From the NCBI GenBank assembly GCA_037039925.1, contig JAXRKP010000062.1:446710-510709 (forward strand): a DNA stretch of 64,000 nt, written 5' to 3'. The position numbers and the translations under genes are program-made. How positions within the stretch are numbered: position 1 is the first letter of the stretch; the number at the start of each line of letters is the position of its first letter. The notes under the pieces were generated by a model, which was given only the letters and a program-made list of their open reading frames with translations, searched no databases and was not told the origin of the DNA. Below are positions 1-12,145 of this stretch, piece by piece. The DNA comes from Doris montereyensis (taxonomy: Eukaryota; Mollusca; Gastropoda; Nudibranchia; Dorididae).

Positions 1-480
1 TTCTCTCTGTCTCTCAACTTCCTCTCCCATCCACCCTCATTATATTTAAAAATAGTTTTGTTGAGTTTTTCTCTCTCTCTAAGAATAACTCTATAGAACT
101 CTGTCTCTATTATATTTTCAATGCTAGGACTATTTCTCCCAAACATGTCAGTCTTCTTCAATGGTCTGAGTGTCTCGTTGTCTGTCCCAGCTCTACCTAA
201 CGAAGTGTGTCAGTGTCTCTGTCTCTGTCTCTTATTATATTTCTTCTCTCTGTCATGTCTGGCCTGTCTGTCTGTCTGAGTGTGTCTCCTGAGTGTGTTG
301 TTATTTTTCCTCTGTCCTCTTTCTCTCTGAGTGTGTCTTATATTTCTCCCTCTGATCAAAGTTAAAAGGCTCCCTGTCTCTCTCTCTGAGTGTGTCTATT
401 ATATTTCTCCTCTCTCCTCTCTCTCTGAGTGTGGATCATTGATTGATTGACTCAAAGAGTGTCTATTATATTTCTCCTGC
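1..480. repeat. Degenerate pyrimidine-rich tandem repeat
   Basis: The stretch is dominated by CTCTGTCTCT-type sequence, with a recurring motif close to CTCTGAGTGTGTCTATTATA spaced about 30 to 60 bases apart. Copies are uneven and no coding signal is visible. It may continue beyond the left edge of the window. Confidence 0.7.
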
Positions 481-771
481 AGCAGTGAGTATGCAGTGGA
501 TTTAATAGACCACGATCAGTGACAAACACGGTCGATGCACACACCTCTTGAAAGAGAGTAACATGAGAACAAATATATGTGAGTCTCTCTCTTGTCTGTC
601 CCAGCACTCTGAAGGTCAGTGTCTTAATGTTCACAAACCATGTCTGTGATTTCTCGATGATTGGCTCTCGAGGTCGAGTGTACGTATAATATCGTTGAAA
701 GAGAGTAAGTAGTTACAGGGTTTGTGTTGTAGTTACATGAGCATGATAATTATAGATAAATCTAGATCTAC

Positions 772-865
772 CTTTTGCGCTGTCACTTCTTCAATAAAGC
801 TGAGAAGAACCGAAGATCTTCCGAAAATTCTTGACTTCTGGATTTGCTTTCCTCTCTGAGATGAC
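772..865 (-). CDS. Possible internal exon of an unidentified gene
   Basis: On the minus strand a pyrimidine-rich tract followed by AG precedes a 94-base open segment, which ends at a good-looking donor, AAAAG|GTAGAT. One frame reads VISERKANPEVKNFRK before reaching a stop; another is open to the donor and ends FIEEVTAQK. If real, it belongs to a gene running off the left edge, and it would need one homopolymer correction like the exons of PEX16. I do not recognise the protein, and splice-like signals occur by chance in AT-rich DNA. Confidence 0.2.
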
Positions 866-1149
866 CTAAAAAAACAACACAGACCCAAAGAAACAAAACA
901 TAAAAGGGAACAAGTAACCAGTGCTACACTTACACACCGACGTGTTCCTGTCACACTAAGGTGATAATCAAGGGGCGTAATAAATAATAATCCCTGACAT
1001 CTTTTACCTTTAAAGAGTTATCTCCTTGTAAATTCGCATAAACACAGTATGTATAAACGATTAAATGCACGCTTTCAGCGCCCAAATTGTGTGCATTTAT
1101 CAGCGACTGCTGTACTAGAAAAAGTTCCCTTTGCATGAGCATGATAACT

Positions 1150-1265
1150 GCTCACTAAATCCTAGCCGGTTGATGAGCTATTCTGGTAGGTCCTACTTTT
1201 TCTCATCACCTTTCACTTTTCTTTCATTTTGCCGTTTCATCTTAATTCACCTTGAGGATGAGGTA
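1150..1265 (+). repeat. Dispersed repeat with GGTAGGTCCTAC core, copy 1
   Basis: The core GGTAGGTCCTACTT is followed by a pyrimidine-rich stretch containing TTTTGCCGTTTC and then CACCTTGAGGATGAG. Related sequence occurs on the minus strand near 10375-10475 and 18600-18715. Three copies with the same order of motifs suggest an old interspersed element, perhaps SINE-like. No tRNA-like head was identified. Confidence 0.45.
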
Positions 1266-1536
1266 ACCCTCAACGAAACAAACAATCACAGCTTACTAAA
1301 TAAGAATGAATATGAACACATTTATATGGCTGAATAATTTACAAAGGTGACAAATAGTGTGCTTGTATGTAATTATATTAATTGCAAATTGTTTTGGTCA
1401 AAGTCATAAAGGTAAAAAACTAAAATTGATTTTCTTTTAAAAAGATGGCTGCCAGTAAGAAAGATGGTTGTCAATAAAAAAGATGGTTGTCAGATGGTTG
1501 TCAGTAAAAAGTTGGTTGTCAGTAAAGAGCAGTTAC

Positions 1537-2527
1537 TGAGCAGCTTACTTACATCTTATTGAGCAGCTTACTTACATCTTACTGAGCAGCTTACTTACAT
1601 CGTACTGAGCAGCTTACTTACTGATCTGATTACTTACATCTTACTGAGCAGCTTACTTACTTACATCTTACTGAGCAGCTTATTATATCTTACTGAGTAG
1701 CTTACTTACATGAGCTTACCATCTGATTGAGCAGCTTACTTGCATCTTACTGAGCAGTTTCTTACATCTTACTGAGCAGCTTTTATTACATCTGACTGAG
1801 CAGCTTACTTACATCTGACTGAGCAGCTTATTATATCTTACTGAGCAGCTTACTTACATCTTACTGAACATTATATCTTACTGAGCAGCTTACTTACTTA
1901 CATCTTACTGAGCAGCTTACTTACATCTTTACTTACATCTGATTGAGCAGCTATCTTACTTATATCTTACTGAGTAGCTTACTTACATCTTACTGAGCAG
2001 CTTACTTGCACTTTGAGCAGTTACTTACTCTTACTGAGCAGCTTACTTACATCTGACTGAGCAGCTTACTTACATCTTACTGAGCAGCTTACTTACATCT
2101 TACTGAACAGCTTACTTACATCTTACTGAGCAGCTTACTTACATCTTACTCCAGCACCTTACTTACTTACATCTTACTGAGCAGCTTTTACATCTTACTG
2201 AGCAGCTTACTTACATCTTACTGAGCAGCTTACTTACATCGTACTGGAGTAACATCTTACTTATCTTACTGAGCAGCTTACTTACTTACATCTTACTGAA
2301 CAGCTTACTAACATCTTACTGAGCATCTTACTTACATCTTACTGAACAGCTTACTCTTAACACATCATCTACTGAACAGCTTACTTACATCTTACTGAGC
2401 AGCTTACTTACATCTTACTGAGCAGCTTACTTACATCTTACTTAGCAGCTTACTTACATCTTACTGAGCAGCTTATTTACATCTTACTGAGCAGCTTTTA
2501 CTTACATCTTACTGAACAGCTTACTTA
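1537..2527. repeat. 23-bp minisatellite, about 40 copies
   Basis: The unit is close to TTACTGAGCAGCTTACTTAC plus ATC, repeated for about 1 kb with frequent 4-bp slippage (TTAC doubled) and short deletions. On the minus strand each unit reads GATGTAAGTAAGCTGCTCAG and so contains GTAAGT, the consensus animal 5' splice-site core. The array stops about 30 bases before a LINE starts at 2558. Confidence 0.95.
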
Positions 2528-2639
2528 CAAGAAATTTGTCCAGCAAGCTTCATCCTACCGGGCAGTGGACAGGTAAGCACCTGTACGGGGAGTAGATGAC
2601 CCCGTCCTCCATGAGTCTCCTGCCTTGCAGAAAGGATCT

Positions 2640-2820
2640 TGGCTGACCAAAGGCTAAGGGAGTTAACCCTGAAAGAAGACAACCTTTCTGCCTTGCAGTC
2701 CAGTTTTGACTGACCAAGGGCTAAGGGAGTCAACCCTGACAGAAAATAACAACTTGCTGCCTTACAGGCTGGTCTTGTATGACTAAAGGCTAAGGGAGTT
2801 AACCCTAACATAAAATAACA
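2640..2820 (+). promoter_or_regulatory. Tandem 5' monomers of LINE copy A
   Basis: Three roughly 70-bp units share CTGACCAAAGGCTAAGGGAG, GTTAACCCTGACAGAAAATA and a CTGCCTTGCAGG-type core. The same monomers stand at the 5' end of copies B and C. Such monomers act as promoters in some LINE families, for example mouse L1; a promoter role here is inference from position alone. Confidence 0.6.
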
Positions 2821-5305
2821 AGGCCCGGTAGGGGCTCAAGGTAGCAGCCCCACCATCTACCTAGGGTACAGTGGGCTAATCCCCTGATTATCCAAAACCA
2901 AAATGATTCAAAGTAATATACACAATTATATACCCGGCTTGAACTTTCGAAAACGACTCTGGAAAAACATGGACTGTGATTTTTGGAACATGGAATGTTA
3001 GGGCAATTAATGGAAAGGAGTTAGAATTAGCTGAAGAAATGTAAAAATTCAAAGTAGACATTTTGGCTATTACAGAAACAAAGAAAAAAGGACAAAGAAT
3101 AGAAAAATGTAGACCAAATCATACTTTAATCTTCTCATGAGTAGATGTCAAAGATAGAGCTAGAGCAGGAGTAGGTATCCGAGGCATAAAGGCAAGAAAT
3201 GCTACTAGAAAGTTGAATTTGTAAAGCTCACGGCTGTTAGAGGTAAATATTAAACCAAAAGGAAGAGAAAATTAAATTATTACTAGCTATAACCAAACGA
3301 AGATGCCCCCAAAGAAGAAAAAAGATATCTTTGAAAATGATTTACAACAGCTGCAGTGAATCTTAAACCCAAAACAGGAATTAATGAAGATTAATAGGAG
3401 ATTTACGTTGTAGAAACATCAGGGGAGTAATAGGTAAAGAAGGAGAGGGCAACAACTTCTCCCAAATGGAGAGAAACTAATAGATTTTTGCCTAAAGAAT
3501 AATATGAAATGGCTACACATTTTTCCTTCATAAAGATATTCACAAATATACAAGAGTAAATGAAGACAGATGTGAAAAGTCAATGATAGACTACATAATA
3601 TTAGCAGCCCCTGTTTACAGTACAATGGATGCTAGAGTAAATAGATAGAGCTGAAATATTTGGTGATCATCACTAGTGATAGCCAAAACAGATTATTAAC
3701 TGAAGAGAACAACAGAAAAGAAAGAGAAGAAAGCTACTAAACTCAAAACAGAAGAACTAAATAAACCAATGGTAAAACAATGTACCAATCCAGGATAAAG
3801 ATTATCAGTGAAAAGCAGATGGATCTGAAGGAAAGCACACAGGAAAAGTGGCAAATATTATAAACTCCTCAGTTGTATTGAAGAGGTCTTGGTAGGAAAC
3901 AATTAAAGGAGATAGGAAAAGAACAGCATGGTGGAATGAGAATGTCAAGACTATGATCAAAGAAAAGAAAGACGTTTGGAAGAAATACTTTGAAATAAAG
4001 ACCAGAGGATAGGATAGATTACAGGAATAAAAGAACTGTCGCCAAAGAGGAAGTGAGGAAAGAAAACAGGATCAGTGGGAAGAGTTTGGACAAAGACTTC
4101 AAGAAAGCTATCAAGGAACCAAAAGCTGTTCTAGGAGCAACAAAGAGCATGAGCAAAGACCAAAGCATGCCCAATACGACAAATTAAGAATATCAAAGGA
4201 AAAATAATGAAAGAAAAATAGCCAAATCAAAAACGTGTGAAAGTATTTTCAACAATTCCACAATCCCTCCAGAACGTATGAAACAAGGAGTACAGATCAA
4301 TTATTAAGAGTAACAAGTAATCGAGATGAAACAGCTGAAGATATAGATATCTAATAGAAGAACTTCAAACAGCTATAAGAAAAATGAAATTAGGGAAAGC
4401 CCCAGGAGCAAGATCAAGTTTATCCAGAAATGATTAAAAACCAAGCGAGAGAGGTAGACAAACTACTACATGCAATATGTCAACAAGCATGAAATCAAAA
4501 CAGAAAAGCAGACGACTGGGAAAAAGGAACGGTAGTACCAATACATAAGAAAGGATCAACTATGGAATGCTCAAACTATAGAGCGATATCACTACTTAGC
4601 GTACATTTAGAAAATAGGGGATGCCAGGATTGGAAATGAGACTAAGGAAAAGAGAGAGGATCAGATTGAAACACCAGAGTGGATTTAACTATAAAGGAGT
4701 GTACAAGATCACATATTTACAATTAGACAAATAATAGAAACATTTCTTGAGAAACTTTGACTTGCACCTGTTTTTATTGACTTAGAAAAGGCATTTGACA
4801 CTGTGAGGAGGGACGAACTATGGCATTCCTTAAAAGAACACAATGTAGAGCAAAATTTAATACAAAAGCCATTAAAGTTTTTATAATAACCAAACATGTA
4901 AGCAGAGTAGCTGAAACATATCTGAAGAATTTGATGTAGATATAGGAGTAAGACAGGGTTGTGCCTAAGACCTCTTTGTTTATCACATTTATGAATTCAA
5001 CCGTAAAGGCATTCTCAAACATGAAGAAAATGAATGTAGGTATGTGACCGGAAGCTCAAACCAGTAAATGTATCAATGCTTTCATTTGCTGATGATTTAG
5101 TTCTGTTTGGAAAATCAGAAAGGACCTCCAGTCAAATTCAACATAATAAATAATGAATTAAATAAAAGAGGAATGAGAGTAAATTCAAAGAAAAACCAAA
5201 ACAATGCTACTGCTATTAACTAGGAAGCTAAAACACTAAATCTTAAATTTGGATAGGGGAGAATTTAGAACAAGTTCAAAGCTACAATTACTAAGGAGTA
5301 ATGGA

Positions 5306-5812
5306 TACTTAGGAGCCACAGTGGAGTGAAGTCAGTAAGGCGAAATATGACAATAAGTGACAACTCCACTAATAAAGACAGAGCAAACACGTGACGTTTG
5401 GGTAACCCTTCGTCAGACAACAAACGAAATATTTAGAATCTAGATCTAAGTAATACCTCCGCATCACACAATGATGTCAGAATAAAACAGAAAGGAGAAA
5501 GAAATTCTCTCTATCTCCTTCTCACCTTTTATTACTTACTTATTTTCATATTTTTATTTCATTCTAGATCTGAACCTTTCCACTTCGGCTTTTTCACTCC
5601 CCCCCCCCCACTGCTACGTTTCTTAACATCAATGTCTTTTTTTTCTCCTTTCTGTTTTTTATTCTGACATCACATTGTGTGATGGAGGCATTACTTAGAT
5701 CTAGATTCTAAATATTTCTCGTTTGTTGTCTGAATGTTAAGGTTAAATCCAAAACGCTGACTTGTTTGCTGTCTTTATTAGTGAGTTGTCACCTTTATTG
5801 TCATATTTCGCC
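5306..5812. mobile_element. Foldback (long inverted repeat) element inserted in LINE copy A
   Basis: Arms at about 5339-5490 and 5650-5812 are reverse complements of each other, starting GGCGAAATATGACAATAA and ending in its complement. They share the inner motifs AATATTTAGAATCTAGATCT and ATCACACAATG. The element is flanked by a perfect 13-bp direct repeat, AAGGAGTAATGGA, at 5293-5305 and 5813-5825. That repeat corresponds to LINE sequence, so it is a target-site duplication. There is no coding capacity, so the element must be non-autonomous. The centre holds a C9 run. Confidence 0.85.
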
Positions 5813-6439
5813 AAGGAGTAATGGATTAACCTGAGAAGAAATCAGCAAGAGAATCAAAAAGTCAAGTGCAATATATAACCATCTAGGAAAGGCATTTGTA
5901 GGTAAACAAGAATTGTCAACAAAAACCAAAATGGGAGTATACAACAGTTTATTGTCCTAATGTCCTACTCTCCTCAGTGGCATGAAACCTGACCTTAAAA
6001 CATACGGTAGAGTGCAAACAGCCTAAATGAAATATCTAAGAAGAGTAGTAGGGAAAACTAAAAGATTAAATCAGAAACAGAGAGATCAAACCAAAGCAGA
6101 TCTAAGAATAAAAAACTAAGAGAGAAATAAGAATCAACTGAGATAGCCCAAAAACTAGTTTGGTATGTTAACAGAATGAACAATAATGACAATAGAATAG
6201 CTAAATCAGTATACAGTGCTAAAACTCAAGGTAAAAGACCAAAAGGCAGACCTGGAGAAAGGAAGAAGATATAAAGAGAGGCATTAACGCAAAGAAATTT
6301 AACTTTCTCACGGAAGGAAACAGAAAATGTCAGGACAGGGGCAGCCTGAGAAAGATCATTTCGGGCATCTAAAACCCATACACCGGAAGGTAGAACAGGA
6401 ACTGATAAAGAAAGAAAAGAAAAAAAGAAATTTCATCAT

Positions 6440-7058
6440 AGAAACTAATACTAGTAATACTTTACCCAGGGGCAATACTCAAAAGGTCGGAAAAATATTC
6501 CAATGAAGTGTGTGTCATTATTGTACATGTAAGTAATGCATTTGATGTGTAGATATGCTGGCCTATTCAGGTTTATACACTTTAATTGGATTAGACGAAA
6601 AGATCATATGGGGAAGAGACTCGTAGACAAAACAACCCTAAGTCTAAGCAGGCAAGAAATATCAAGAAAATGAGAAGAAGAAAAAACAAGTAACGTGGGC
6701 CAAAAATTATTATTTTTAAAAATGTGTCAATTGACTTTTTTCAGTCTTGGTGTGAGATAACAGATCAGTAATCTTATGCCTGGACATAGGTAAAACAGCA
6801 TTCAAATAAATGGACACACAAAACTTCATACTTCATGTATCCAAAGTTCTCACAAGTTCAAGGTCACAGACAAACAACAATTTTTTCTTGTAAGCATGAA
6901 ATACCTTTATTGCACAAACAAAATCTGTGTCAAATAAATGGACTATTTACAGGAAACAGGAATAAAATCATTTGTTATCTGTGGGCAAGTGTCATCAACA
7001 TAAATTTTTTAAGTTCTGATTATCTGCTTTCAAATTTTAATAGTTAAGAAATGTTTAT
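6440..7058. other. Unannotated AT-rich stretch
   Basis: I see no coding exon, tandem array or recognisable mobile element here. The only open frames are short and uncharacteristic. Confidence 0.6.
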
Positions 7059-7089
7059 TTGTGCATCCCTGGTAGCAACTTAATGACTT

Positions 7090-7860
7090 CTTTCCTTCAA
7101 ATCAACAATTCTCCTTCTGTCTCACCATGGTGTTCTTTCCTTCAAATCAACAATTTTTCTGTCTCACCATGGTGTTCTTTTCCTTCAATCATTCTCCTTC
7201 TGTCTCACCATGGTGTTTTTTTCCCCTGTCACCATCAATCATTCTCCTTCTGTCTCACCATGGTGTTTTTTCCTTCAAATCATTCTCCTTCTGTCTCACC
7301 ATGGTGTTTTTTTTTCCCTTCAAATCAACAATTCTCCTTCTGTCTCACCATGGTGTTCTTTCCCTTCAATCATTCTCCTGTCTCACCATGGTGTTTTTCC
7401 CCTTCAAATCAACAATTCTCCTTCTGTCTCACCATGGTGTTCTTCCTTCAAATCAACAATTCTCCTTCTGTCTCACCATGGTGTTCTTTTCCCTTCAATC
7501 ATTCTCCTTCTGTCTCACCATGGTGTTTTTTCCCTTCAATCATTCTCCTTCTGTCTCACCATGGTGTTCTTTCCCTTCAACTTCAATCATTCTCCTCCTG
7601 TCTCACCATGGTGTTCTTTCCTTCAATCATTCTCCTCCTGTCTCACTATGGTGTTCTTTCCTTCAACCATTCTTCTCCTGTCTCACCATGGTGTTCTTTT
7701 CCCTCTAATCATTCTCCTCCTGTCTCACCATGGTGTTCTTTCCCTTCAATCATTCTCCTCCTGTCTCACCATGGTGTTCTTTCCCTTCAATCATTCTTCT
7801 CCTGTCTCACTATGGTGTTCTTTCCCTCTAACCATTCTCCTCCTGACTCACCAGGGTGTC
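7090..7860. repeat. Minisatellite, about 41-bp unit with CACCATGGTG palindrome
   Basis: Each unit contains TCTGTCTCACCATGGTGTTC followed by TTTCCCTTCAATCATTCTCC, with some units carrying an extra AAATCAACAATT insert. CACCATGGTG is a perfect 10-bp palindrome repeated about 18 times. Long open frames across this array are by-products of the repetition. Confidence 0.95.
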
Positions 7861-8029
7861 TCCATGTTCACTCATCCATTTGCCTTGCTCTCACTCAGTT
7901 ACGTACATTTTCAGTTGCTTCAGTGAGTACAAACTGATTGAAATTGAAAATAAAATTAAAATCGCTGTGCTATAAACCCTTTGCATAACTTGGATACCGG
8001 TAGGCTCATTTCACGATTTCAGTGAAAAC

Positions 8030-8190
8030 TTCTAAATGGTGAATGCTTCTAAAACACACTTTGTATAAACTTCTAAATGGTGAATGGTTCTAAAACACAC
8101 TTTGCATAAACTTCTAAATGGTAAATGGTTCTAAAACACACTTTACAAAACTTCTAAATGGTAAATGGTTCTAAAACACACTTTGCATTT
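8030..8190. repeat. About 41-bp tandem repeat, 4 to 5 copies
   Basis: The units share AAACTTCTAAATGGTGAATG and GTTCTAAAACACACTTTGCA. Confidence 0.9.
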
Positions 8191-8439
8191 AGCTTTATCT
8201 CAAATATTTAAAAAGGATGGCTAGTGTGTTCAATGTAAACAAATCAAAGGGTTAAAGCAAGCAAAAAAACATATAAATGGTGCTAATGGCAAAATTGTAA
8301 TGAGTACATTGCTGAGGAATGTTGGTGTCTACCTTTTTATTGTAGCAGATTACAAAACAGAAACCCAGGTTTTTGTAAACTACTGCTTTTTTAGAAGATT
8401 CCCATAACTTTTATACTTAATACACATTAATATCACTAC

Positions 8440-8640
8440 TTCTAAAGGAAAGTGTAATCACTACTTCTAAAGGAAAGTGTAATCACTTCTAAAAAGGAAA
8501 GTGTAATCACTACTTAATACTACTTCTAAAGGAAAGTGTAATCACTACTTCTAAAGGAAAGTAATCACTACTTCTAAAGGAAAGTGTAATCACTACTGCT
8601 AAAGGAAAGTGTAATCACTACTTGTAAAGGAAAGTGTAAG
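8440..8640. repeat. 25-bp tandem repeat, about 8 copies
   Basis: The unit reads approximately CACTACTTCTAAAGGAAAGT plus GTAAT, with one or two short insertions. Confidence 0.9.
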
Positions 8641-8756
8641 GCAACGAAAAGAAAATTTGGGATCATTTCCATTTGAAAACTTTTGTTATTAGCTGTTGTC
8701 ATGAGAAATTAAATAAAGCGGAAAGGATATAACATCCCTTCTCCCACTTGCACTAT

Positions 8757-9346
8757 GGCCCCTTTACACGTACAGTTGATTCATCGACAAACTCTACGAT
8801 ATCGAAAGGATGGCAGAAATCCTATCAACTTCTCGATAAACCTGAGCGTGGGAAACGAGCAACCCTCTCGATATCGAAGGGTTCTCAGTCCCGACGGCAG
8901 ATATCTGGCAAAGCCAAATATTTTCCCGCAGGCGAACTGAATGATGAGCGACGAGTGGCGTCGTGGGAGTGACTTTTTGATGTTGCCGAGGCAGAGCAAT
9001 AATGCAGTCTAAAAATTACCTACATATTAGTCAAATCAGAAAAATAATATGACTTTCTTGTTCAGCAACCCAAAATTAGTGCAAATCATGCGGAAAATGC
9101 AATTTAAGGCCGGATTACCAATTTAAAATGTGTGTTTTGTTTTGTTTTTGTTGACGTTTTGAATTTCGCGCAAACTAGCTACAACTTAAGTACAACAGTC
9201 CAAGGACTGACAGTTAAAAGACAAAAACTGTCTGCCTGAATGGAACTTCTCTCGTCCGACAAACTGTCAGTCCAACGATGACCCAGATATAGCGCCTGTC
9301 AGTTAAACTGTCAGTTTGTCGATGAATCAACTGTACTAAAGGCCCC
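8757..9346. mobile_element. Short DNA transposon or MITE with terminal inverted repeats
   Basis: The left end contains TACAGTTGATTCATCGACAA at about 8771 and the right end carries its reverse complement at about 9316-9335. The match extends outward to GGCCCCTTTA on the left and TAAAGGCCCC on the right. The inverted ends are roughly 35 bp and enclose about 590 bp without a transposase. A target duplication is not clear. The interior has extra sub-repeats (ACTGTCAGT, CTCGATATCG). The superfamily was not assigned. Confidence 0.75.
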
Positions 9347-9349
9347 TTA

Positions 9350-11780
9350 GAGAAGCCACATTACAGAAAGTATAAATAGAATGAATGCATAAAACCTAAC
9401 TATGTAAATCAAATGTACATCAATCAATCAAATTAGGTAAAGCAAGTACAAAAAATTTATATGACCAAATATTGTACAAGTACAAGTACAACCTCATATG
9501 GAAGACAATTTTCTTTAACGGAGAAAAAAGATAAAATCATTTGTACACTTACAAATACACCATAGTATTATAGTATTTTAAGCTATATTGGTATTTCTTG
9601 TTTTTCCTTTTTCCCCTTTTGAAATACAAGAAGAAAAAAAAAAACTGAGGAGTGTGACATAAACCCTGCATGATAAATCCATTTTTTCATTCATTGATAG
9701 AAAGTCTTTTCATAAACCAACAACACAATGTCTTACAATTACATTGATCCAAGAAATAATGGTATTATTATTATTATTATTAATATTTGCCATAGAGAGA
9801 CAAGAATAATAACATAATGAAATAATTATCTCTTTAAGAACATGATTAAATTTCCCAATAGCACCTACTTCATTAATGAATGACTCATTAATGCAATATT
9901 CAAATTTCCTTTCATCGTGAGAAAATGTGAGAAGAAAATACCCCGGTAGAAATTTACCAATCAATGACAAGGTAAAATACTTGACAATTTTGACACGATG
10001 ATAAAATATTGAACACTAATGTAATAGTCAGCATGTCCCTTTTCTGACATTTCATGATGAGTAAAGGAGTTGCTGGCAAAGAGTATGTTAAATTGACATA
10101 TTGTATTTGTCACATATGAGAAAATATTCTGTAAATTGTAATAATTTTCTATAAATTGGCATGTGTGATCGTTTCAATGTCAATGTCATATTATTGGGAA
10201 AATAACTTTAACAGTCCCCATTCACATATATACGATTTATCCCATTCTATTGCCATTTAGCTTTGTTAAATAATATGAAATCTCACTTACTATTAAGCAT
10301 TTTATAAAGGATACAATGATTTATTTGTTTCACGGAAATGTAACCTATCCACCAGAGATGCAGTGATCTCAGTGCGATTTAAAAGGAAACAGCAAGATGA
10401 AAAATGGGAGAAAGAATGAAAGGAAAGAAGTAGGACTTACCAGCAGGACGTAAGTTAACCGTCTACAAGGTTAGAGTAAATTTCATATTGAACGGTGCAA
10501 GATGAAAGTAGACAAAAACAAGTCTAGTGCTACATTACGGTAAAATCTCAAAACAGAAAAATGAGTGCATCTCATTAATCTCAATCTACACTGTGTCTGT
10601 TTTAAACAACCCCTCACAATGTTTTTCATGGAGAAATTAAATCCATATACATTGTTCTAAATTCCATTTCCCAGTCACTGATACTGGGAATACTTATTAC
10701 AACAAATTGCCAAGAAAGTAATCTGATCTTATTTTAATTTATATATAATAAGGCGGTATATGTATTTGCACTTGTTCTGTTCTGAGAAATTCATGTGTTG
10801 AAAAAAAAAATCTTTACACATGTTTATGCAAACGCCTTCACAAATTTTACTTTTCAGACATATTTAAACATTGATTGGCATGGAATATAGGTCATCTTTG
10901 GGTTTGATAATCAAAAGATTCGAGTCTTTTTGTGTGCTTGACCAAATTGGACTCAAAATCAAAAGCAGAGTTGACATTATGCTATACATCTAAAACATTG
11001 GCTCATAATAGTCATAACTTCATCTTCATTCACCGTGTGTTGTTTTTTGTTTTTAACTTAGAGCTGTCGGGCACTGCCTCAGCTGCTAATCTTTGTGTGA
11101 CCGCACAGGAAAAACCTGTCACATCTCGCAATTTCAAAGTCGATTTCTGACTATTTACGGAAATATGAAAGCTCAATTATTTAACTTTACTATGGTGTTG
11201 GATTCCCTACTGAAGAAAAAAAAAACTCTACCATGAATCAATCACTGCGTATATAATTATAATTTAAGATGTAACTTTTTTGTGCAAAGTCTACCTGTGT
11301 GTCTTAACTGTGGAGTGCCACAAACATACCCTGTTTTTTTTTCTTTTCCGAAAAATGAACAATTTCAGTTGTTCATAATAGTTCATAACCTATTTTCGGT
11401 GATCACTCATTGTCAAACTAGTTCATTTACTATTTTGAGTGGACACATTACTGCTGCATTCTGCCTACATTTCACACAGCCGCCAGTAAGCTAAACCAAT
11501 GCAATTATGATGCCGATTTTAAACTTAATGTTGTCAAATATACATCGAGGAAATGGAAATCATGTGGCAGAAAGACGATTCAGAAAGTAACATGAAAAAA
11601 TGGCGAAAAGATGGAGCAAATTGAGATGATATGCCAAGAAATAAACTTGTCGGAGACGTGGTGAAATCCCATTCAAAGATTTAAAAATAGATCTTTATAA
11701 ATGGATTTATGAGTCGAGAAATCAAATTTATTGTGTCAAAGATGTAGAGAAGAATATGACATAACTTTAAGGCATCTTTG
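9350..11780. other. Intergenic, no gene recognised
   Basis: This AT-rich DNA has no exon I can support. It contains a short (ATT)n run near 9760 and one copy of the dispersed GGTAGGTCCTAC-type repeat near 10375-10475. Confidence 0.55.
10375..10475 (-). repeat. Dispersed repeat with GGTAAGTCCTAC core, copy 2
   Basis: On the minus strand the sequence reads CTGCTGGTAAGTCCTACTTC, followed by a pyrimidine-rich tract, TTGCTGTTTCC and CACTGAGATCACTG. This matches the order of motifs at 18600-18715 and 1150-1265. Confidence 0.45.
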
Positions 11781-12145
11781 CAGTGATGCACAGTTCTTGA
11801 ACAGGTATGAATTGGACTTGGTATGGATTGACTCTATGGGATTGACTCAGGTTGACTTTGGGCATGATTGACTCTGGTATGAATTGACTCAGGATTGACT
11901 CAGGCATGAATTGACTCTGGTATGGATTGACTCTGGTATGAATTGGCATGAATGACTCAGGAGGTACGAATGGAATGAATTGACTCTGTATGAATTGACT
12001 CTGGTATGGATTGACTTTGCATGGATTGATTCAGGTGCGAATTGGACTCTGGTATGGATTGGACTCTCTGGTATGATTGACTCTGGTATGAATTGGACTT
12101 TGTGACCTTAATTGACTCTGGTATGGATTGACTCCAGTCAGTGAC
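11780..12145. repeat. About 17-bp minisatellite
   Basis: The unit is close to ATTGACTCTGGTATGGA or its GAA-ended variant, repeated irregularly about 20 times, with dimer variants containing ATTGGACT. Confidence 0.9.

Larger units (their letters stand above)
2558..6430 (+). mobile_element. Non-LTR retrotransposon (LINE) copy A, degenerate, nearly full length
   Basis: The element begins CCGGGCAGTGGACAGG and carries about three 5' monomers of roughly 70 bp (2640-2820). An apurinic-type endonuclease region follows ([20 protein letters not shown] near 2975; [10 protein letters not shown] near 3070). The reverse transcriptase region includes SFADDLVLFGKSE near 5085, and the C-terminal part includes the basic KRPKGRPGE-type motif near 6235. 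The 3' end is GATAAAGAAAGAAA. A likely imperfect target duplication is TTCATCCTA at 2549 and TTCATCATA at 6431. Many frameshifts and stops are present, and a foldback element interrupts it at 5306-5812. I did not place the clade; the family shares ends with copies B, C and D in this window. Confidence 0.9.

Noticed and set aside
7059..7937. Three overlapping frames of 193 to 292 codons
   Set aside because: All three phases of the same minisatellite are open, which is the signature of repetition rather than coding.
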